Shown here one piece after another: positions 58,961 through 64,000 of a DNA stretch of 64,000 nucleotides. Under the pieces are notes generated by a model that was not told the origin of the DNA, made no database searches, and was given only the letters and a program-made list of their open reading frames with translations. The translations under genes and the position numbers were made by a program. The stretch spans positions 11,681,734-11,745,733 of the forward strand of contig NC_092353.1 in NCBI RefSeq assembly GCF_963676685.1. Reading direction: 5' to 3'. Within the stretch, counting starts at the first letter, position 1, and the number at the start of each line of letters is the position of its first letter. The stretch is from Mytilus edulis (Eukaryota; Mollusca; Bivalvia; Mytilida; Mytilidae).

Positions 58961-59344
58961 CAAATTTGGAACATGCTTCAACGTCGTGTTACTTGTTACA
59001 TTTAAGGTTAAAAAAAATCAATTGATACAATATTGATACATTTAAAAAAAAAAATCTTTGTTATGATTAATTTAAAAATCTAGCATTTGTCAAAAAGATG
59101 CAGCATCCCACGTCAAGTTACTTATTTCGTAATATAGGATGTGACAAATAATACTGTGGATATTGATGTATATAAATAGCATTCAAAATTTCCTGTATTT
59201 TTACAAGGTCTTAATTCATGTTTACAGAAAATGTGTCCAACTATTTATAGATTATGCGATTTAATGATGAAATTTTTATATTCCTAAACACTCAATATAT
59301 CTGTTAGTGAACTGTAAGTTTTAGCAGTTCAGCAATCTAAATCA

Positions 59345-59560
59345 ATTTTGGTTGGGTTTTTTTCTTCCGCGGGTACTACTTTTTCTGATATTTTCCCATT
59401 GTTTTCGTGTATATATCATTAATCACATTTTCTCCAGTTTTCAATTTTCAATTTTGTTGTCTCTTTATTTTTTTAGCCATGGCGTTGTCAGTTTATATTC
59501 GACTTATGAGTTTGAATGTCCTGTTGGTTTCTTCGCCACTATTTTGCAAAGGAAACTTGC
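59345..59560 (+). repeat. Dispersed mussel repeat
   Basis: TTTTAGCCATGGCGTTGTCA, GTTTATATTCGACTTATGAG, TTTGAATGTCCTGTTGG is a word order I know from many mussel sequences, probably the tail of a retroelement. The 83-codon frame here (59352-59603) has no domain and reads through the repeat. Confidence 0.45.
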
Positions 59561-60683
59561 GTTAATGCATTGTATGAACTTCAGAAAAAACAGATATCAT
59601 TGAGCAAGCTGTTTAGGATGCTCATATTTGTTGACGGCATTACAATTTCAATTATGCTCATTTAGTGCAGCACATCGGGTACCGTTAATGCTATTGTATG
59701 ATACTTACATTTATTTGATGATACTTCTGCTGCTGAAATAGAAGTCTACGAGGTCATCGTTAGTCTAGGATCCAGTACTTCATCGAATTATAAATGATTA
59801 TTTTTGGCTCCGAACACCACTAAAACCTATCAGTTGTCAAATTGTGGATCCGCTACTATTAGATTTGAACTGCTAGTAATATTTTCCTGGTAAACTGAAT
59901 TTTTCAACTAAAAACGTTTCCTCGCTAAAGAGTAGACGTTTTAACTTGTGTTTGTAAGCTGTAGACATTTTGAACTTCACCAACATATACAACAACACAT
60001 GTGATTGGAGTGTCTGTTTAGTCAAGATACTGATGATCACTTATTTCAGAACACACTTTTATCTTTCGGAATAAATTTGGCCTTTTCATTGATTGATAAA
60101 ATCTTTATATAAAGATCAAATGATATCCTGCATATACATTTGATCAAACTCCAAAAAATATTTAAATCATAAACTATGCAGAAAATAGTTTAAAACAAAA
60201 ATATATATTGAACAATTATTAGCCTACTTGTATTTAGTCCTACTAGTATATGATAACAACATATAAATTATATCTTTACAACGACATAAGTTTTAAAATA
60301 TTGTCGGCCCTTATTAATAATGGAAGTATCTCGGGAAAAAACTGAATACTGAATTTTGTAAGTTTGATACAGCAGCGTATAGGAAACCAAAAGCAACGTC
60401 TAGTCTTCAATGAAAGTTGTAGTAAAGCTTAAACTCTTCTTAAGAATGTAAAGTTGAATCATTTTGTATAATTAAAAAAGAGAACAATTTCAATCCGTAG
60501 ATACTTTCAAACACCAGTTTTGTTTAAATTTACGTTTTTGTGTTGCCTTCTTCGTAATGCGAATGAATACATTTCCGTTTGCATCATTACTATGGCCCGA
60601 TACAAATGCGACACACATTTAGAAAATGTAATACGTGTGTCCTTACGATATTTTTTATATACATATAAGACCTTAATGCCTGT
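59561..60683. other. No gene seen
   Basis: AT-rich flank of the BEL/Pao element; nothing supportable beyond short frames. Confidence 0.45.
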
Positions 60684-60689
60684 TAACGT

Positions 60690-60856
60690 TGTGGGGACGA
60701 TATCTTATAATATAACTCTGATAAAATACGCAACAGCTTTGTAGTTTGACGTTTACTAGTTACTAAGAAAAAGATAAGGTGACGTCGCCGTTGTGACGTC
60801 GACCTTGGTTACAATGTTTCTTCCGAGACGTTGCCGGTCCCGCGGTCTTCTCGACA
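60690..60856 (-). repeat. BEL/Pao 3' LTR
   Basis: About 167 bases, aligned with 63338-63506 with only a handful of differences (for example GACGATATC against GACTATATC, ACGCAACAG against ACACAACAG, and a two-base indel at GTTTAC-ACTAG). High identity between the two LTRs implies a fairly recent insertion. Confidence 0.88.
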
Positions 60857-61094
60857 TTCTCGGAGCCTCAAAAAAAATTACTAGAAAAGAAAATTGAAAT
60901 ACAATATATAAATAACATTAAATTAAGATTAAAGTCTTTCAAAATAAAAAATTCACAGTTCTTTCACAGTTGAACTAACGTAGTTCATAAAACAAATTCG
61001 CATTACAGTCCATATTCATCGCGTAACACATTTTTAAATAAATATACTTCATCACTTTATTTCAAAAGTCCATAAAACAAGTTTAATGTTCTCT

Positions 61095-61871
61095 TTAATC
61101 GTTGTCGTGTTTCCATGGTAACTTTGCATAATCGTGGTTGTCGCGAAACTCAATTGAAGTTCTTCTATATTTCTCTTTTTCGTCGTGTACTTGTTGAAAT
61201 TCTACTTCTCGAGCTTCAATCTTCCTAAACGCTTCTAAGTTGTGCTCCTCTGTTTGATGTGAAATAAGTACATTGGAAATACTTGACACTGTTGATAGCT
61301 GTGATTTTTCTGAATTTAATGGTCCAGAAAGTAAGTACCCTAGTTCCGATTTGACTGCGGTGGGTCCGTTTCCGCGTACAACTTTATCTTCAACTATTTC
61401 CCAATAAAAATCGGCTCCAATTAATAACGAAATTTCAAAGGTATCCTGTTGCGTAACTGGATGTGCGAGCTTAAGATCTTGTAAATAGTTACTGTTCCTG
61501 TCAATGAAACGAATGTGGTTCTGTAATGGCGTAGCTATCATAGGAACGATTAATGCATGTATTGGGATTGTATGTCCAGTTTCAGTTTCAACATTAACTG
61601 TGGCTTTATCGAGTCGCCTAGCATTAGTGTTGGTTTCTCCAAATGATGAGAGTTGAATCTTTTCGGATCCTTTTCTCTGCAGGTTTAATTCTCGCGCAAG
61701 ACTCTCCGTTACAAAAGACCTTTGAGCGCCTTCATCAAACAAAATATTCGTATCTGTGCAATGATGATCTGACCAAACAGGGTCCACGGTAGTTTTCAAC
61801 AATACATTTGAGTGAAATTGTGCTGACGAGTGTAATATTGTTGAGTCTTCTTGTATCTCGGTATCTGCCAC
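61095..61871 (-). CDS. BEL/Pao aspartic-protease region (DUF1758-like), 258 codons
   Basis: The frame encodes the retropepsin-like domain typical of BEL/Pao polyproteins: ILFDEGAQRSFVTESLA is the active-site region, with DEG where many relatives have DSG or DEG, followed by a strand-rich stretch and LIGADFYWEIV, the second conserved block. It ends at YAKLPWKHDND, just where the reverse-transcriptase domain would start; only about 240 bases remain before the LTR, so the deletion joint is near 61095-60860. The ATG at 61871 is probably internal to the old polyprotein. Confidence 0.85.
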   Translation of the reverse strand: MADTEIQEDSTILHSSAQFHSNVLLKTTVDPVWSDHHCTDTNILFDEGAQRSFVTESLARELNLQRKGSEKIQLSSFGETNTNARRLDKATVNVETETGHTIPIHALIVPMIATPLQNHIRFIDRNSNYLQDLKLAHPVTQQDTFEISLLIGADFYWEIVEDKVVRGNGPTAVKSELGYLLSGPLNSEKSQLSTVSSISNVLISHQTEEHNLEAFRKIEAREVEFQQVHDEKEKYRRTSIEFRDNHDYAKLPWKHDND

Positions 61872-62122
61872 AAGATTAACTACAGTCGGTGTAGATGTCG
61901 TACTTTCGTTCGTACAATTGTGATTAGAAATATTCGTGTCAGTAAAACGATTTTCACTTCTCTGGTCGGGGTTTGCGGTGTGTTCAACTTCATTACATAA
62001 ACTAGTGTGGTGTCGTTAACCACAGTTACGACATGAACTTTTCGATTTGCATTCTTTTATGTGATGTGTACCGCGGCAGTTGAAGCATACATTGTTACGT
62101 TTAACAATAGCGATGCGTTCAT

Positions 62123-63319
62123 CTAAATCGCGTACTTTCTGGCAGTTGGCAAGCGAATGAATATCTTTGCAGAAAATGCACGGCTTTCTGTTAAATGCTG
62201 ATTAACATTTCTAGTACTTGCGTTGTGTTTTCTTTGTGAGTTAGCACCGGCGAAAAGGGTAGAATACGAAATATCACTTTCTGTCTGTGTAACTTGTCCG
62301 GCTTCCATGATTTGTATTTCCTTAAGTATACTTTTTCTAAGATCTCGTAATAGCCAATTTGTCGTACCATGCTCCCGCGCGAGATGCTTTCTGATTTCTC
62401 CGGGCAGTTTGTTGATTATAATCGGGACTAATAAATTACCGTATGAGTCCTGTGTCTGTCCAAGCGATTCAAGTCCTCTAACTAAACTCTCCATTTTGTC
62501 ATAAAACATTCTCAGGCGTATGAGCTCATTCCGGGGTGGCGTAATATCAAGCAGTGCTTGTAGGTGTGCTTGTGTTATTTTATGAGTCTGTCCAAATCTC
62601 TCTATCAGAACATTTACGGCTTCGGCATAGTTAGCGTTAGTTAGAGAAAATCCGGTAATTGTCTGAGCGGCTTCGTTTTCTAATTGGGCCTTAAACTTTT
62701 GAACATCTGTCAATGTTGGGTTGTAATGAACTGCCGATTCGTAAGAATCCCAAAAGCTCGGCCATTCTAATATATTACCATTAAATGTAGGTAAAGTTAA
62801 TTTTGGCAAACGGTGATTGCTGGATATAGCGGACGGGACAGTATAGCTTGACGTGGAAATTGATGTGGCAATTTGGCTTGTCTCTGTTAAAATTCGAGCG
62901 GCATCATTTGACTGTGGCAATGATGGGGCGGCATAACTTGTCTGTGCAATTTCTGGTGAACTAGTAGGGATAAACGGTGGACTGTCTACATTTAAAACTT
63001 GATAAGACGAATGTGATGGTTGATTAGAAATAGGTTGTGATGTTTTATCTATGAATATCTTAAAATGTCTCAGTTTAGTAACAAAATTTGTAGTATACTC
63101 ATCTGTGTCTACGATTTCCGTCTCTATATCCTCTGTTTCCGATGCGTTCTCAATTTGTTCATTCAGTTTGTCGAGTAACTTCTTTTTCTGTTGTAGATTT
63201 TCATATGTGGCTAACAGCTCCTCTCTGTCGATTTCTTTTGCGTCGGCAAATTTTCGTAAAAGTCTGGTAACGGCACTACGATTGCCCATTCTTCTTGATT
63301 TAAGCTTTGGTAGTTCCAT
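62123..63319 (-). CDS. BEL/Pao gag-like protein (DUF1759-like), broken at the zinc knuckle
   Basis: 398 codons from ATG 63319, just inside the right LTR. An N-terminal helical region (about 1-95) is followed by a Ser/Pro-rich linker and a conserved gag segment (about 165-260) with LPKLTLPTFNGN, EWPSFWDSYESAVH and KAQLENEAAQTITGF. The CCHC zinc-knuckle region is present but in another frame: a shift near 62195 leads the main frame to an early stop, and the knuckle frame has its own TAA at 62016-62018. So gag and protease can no longer be made as one polyprotein from this copy. Confidence 0.85.
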   Translation of the reverse strand: MELPKLKSRRMGNRSAVTRLLRKFADAKEIDREELLATYENLQQKKKLLDKLNEQIENASETEDIETEIVDTDEYTTNFVTKLRHFKIFIDKTSQPISNQPSHSSYQVLNVDSPPFIPTSSPEIAQTSYAAPSLPQSNDAARILTETSQIATSISTSSYTVPSAISSNHRLPKLTLPTFNGNILEWPSFWDSYESAVHYNPTLTDVQKFKAQLENEAAQTITGFSLTNANYAEAVNVLIERFGQTHKITQAHLQALLDITPPRNELIRLRMFYDKMESLVRGLESLGQTQDSYGNLLVPIIINKLPGEIRKHLAREHGTTNWLLRDLRKSILKEIQIMEAGQVTQTESDISYSTLFAGANSQRKHNASTRNVNQHLTESRAFSAKIFIRLPTARKYAI

Positions 63320-63337
63320 TAGTCACGGCACCATAAA

Positions 63338-63506
63338 TGTGGGGACTATATCTTATAATATAACTCTGATAAAATACACAACAGCTTTGTAGTTTGACGT
63401 TTACACTAGTTACTAAGAAAAAGATAAGGTGACGTCGCCGTTGTGACGTCGACCTTGGTTACAATGTTTCTTCCGAAACGTTGCCGGTCCCGCGGTCTTC
63501 TCGACA
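63338..63506 (-). repeat. BEL/Pao 5' LTR
   Basis: About 169 bases, the upstream LTR for the minus-strand element. It contains paired GTGACGTCGCCGTTGTGACGTC words, TGACGTC-type sites that could bind CREB/ATF factors. This regulatory reading is inference. Confidence 0.88.
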
Positions 63507-64000
63507 CCTGTACCAAGTCAGAAATATGACAGTTGTTATCCATTCGTTTGATGTGTTTGAGTTTTTGATTTCACCATTTGATCCTTTTTGAATTTTCCTC
63601 GGAGTTTAGTATTTTTGTGATTTTACTTTTAGTACTGATATTTTTATGTACTTGTCAAGTTGTTTTCTAAAACATTTTCTATAGTCAATATCAACAAAGA
63701 AACATATGACCTTCAAACAATAACTGCTGTAAACATTATTTTTTATTTGATTTTGTGACATGGTTCATTTCGTTTATCTGTTTGTATTCCAGATTTTTTT
63801 AATCTTAAAATAAAATAACACACTTCAAATATCAAGAACTTCCTGGTTAAATTTGTTAACTATAGAATGGGTTTTGAAATTACAGTTTACATTTTTCAAC
63901 TACAACTTCTCATGGGAAATTTAAGTAGAACGAATTAAAAACTATAAATCGTCATAACGATGAAGCATTCTACGTCAAGTTACAAAGGATATGACAAATA
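63507..64000. repeat. Dispersed repeat and flank right of the BEL/Pao element
   Basis: 63507-63625 (CCTGTACCAAGTCAGAAATA, GTTTGATGTGTTTGAG, GGAGTTTAGTATTTTTGT) is the repeat also found at 17870-18005 and 20905-21045. The other copies suggest the BEL/Pao element inserted into this repeat. The remainder to 64000 is AT-rich without a gene. Confidence 0.5.

Larger units (their letters stand above)
60690..63506 (-). mobile_element. BEL/Pao-type LTR retrotransposon, internally deleted
   Basis: Two near-identical LTRs (60690-60856, 63338-63506) bound about 2.5 kb of minus-strand internal sequence with a gag-like frame and an aspartic-protease frame. Read on the minus strand, the LTR starts TGTCGAGAAGACC and ends CCCCACA. 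CCTGT lies at 60679-60683 and 63507-63511, a candidate 5-bp target duplication, with six extra bases (TAACGT) between it and the left LTR. A TGGTGCCGTGAC stretch just inside the right LTR may be the primer-binding site, and a GAGGCTCCGAGAA stretch the polypurine-like tract. Reverse transcriptase, RNase H and integrase are absent, so it is non-autonomous. Confidence 0.88.

Noticed and set aside
62223-63392. Plus-strand frames over the BEL/Pao gag region (93 and 113 codons)
   Set aside because: They are the reverse complement of a clearly coding gag segment.
1-64000. Bacterial-type operons, Shine-Dalgarno sites, riboswitches or terminators
   Set aside because: The sequence is eukaryotic nuclear DNA with introns; none of these features applies.

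Overview
The window looks like AT-rich, repeat-dense nuclear DNA of a bivalve mollusc, most probably a mussel close to Mytilus. The sequence shows genes split by GT/AG introns, a Toll-like receptor relic, a RING-less B-box/NHL-type TRIM protein without introns, and many dispersed repeats that I recognise as common in mussel and other bivalve sequence. The species assignment is inference; no search was run. I see no sign of bacterial or organelle DNA.

Layout. 1-3700 is one copy of a ~4 kb duplicated block whose second copy lies at 14500-18625; comparing them exposes insertions present in only one copy. 3821-6111 is an element with ~500-bp tandem units. 6780-9021 holds short repeats and a foldback MITE. 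9942-13629 is a Toll-like receptor pseudogene: signal-peptide exon with a stop, broken LRR ectodomain, membrane segment with a stop, open TIR domain. A hAT-type MITE with a perfect 8-bp target duplication follows (13670-14451), with a sister copy at 52512-53353. 19592-24370 carries a MITE, a common bivalve repeat and a foldback element made of repeated palindromes.

The best intact gene is on the minus strand, 30056-25683: a seven-exon, 285-residue Ser/Thr kinase nearest the HUNK/SNF1-AMPK-like group. All exons join in frame. Its introns contain a palindromic array and degenerate copies of an exon end, and its stop codon sits at the edge of a 30-bp tandem repeat. 30057-42600 has no convincing gene but holds two large inverted-terminus elements. 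42968-44480 is a 5'-truncated LINE. 44724-46379 (minus) is the TRIM gene. 46380-60683 is mostly repeats (nested MITE, tRNA-derived SINEs, LINE fragment, hAT MITE) plus the first two coding exons of an unrecognised single-pass membrane protein at 56432-55776 (minus). 60690-63506 is a deleted BEL/Pao LTR retrotransposon with both LTRs, a gag remnant and an aspartic-protease ORF, but no reverse transcriptase or integrase.

The genes do not form a pathway or operon. The TLR relic and the TRIM protein both belong to families expanded in bivalves and often linked to immunity. The main interest is structural: several non-autonomous elements can be delimited by target duplications, empty sites or inverted termini, and two unusual arrays of perfect palindromes stand out.
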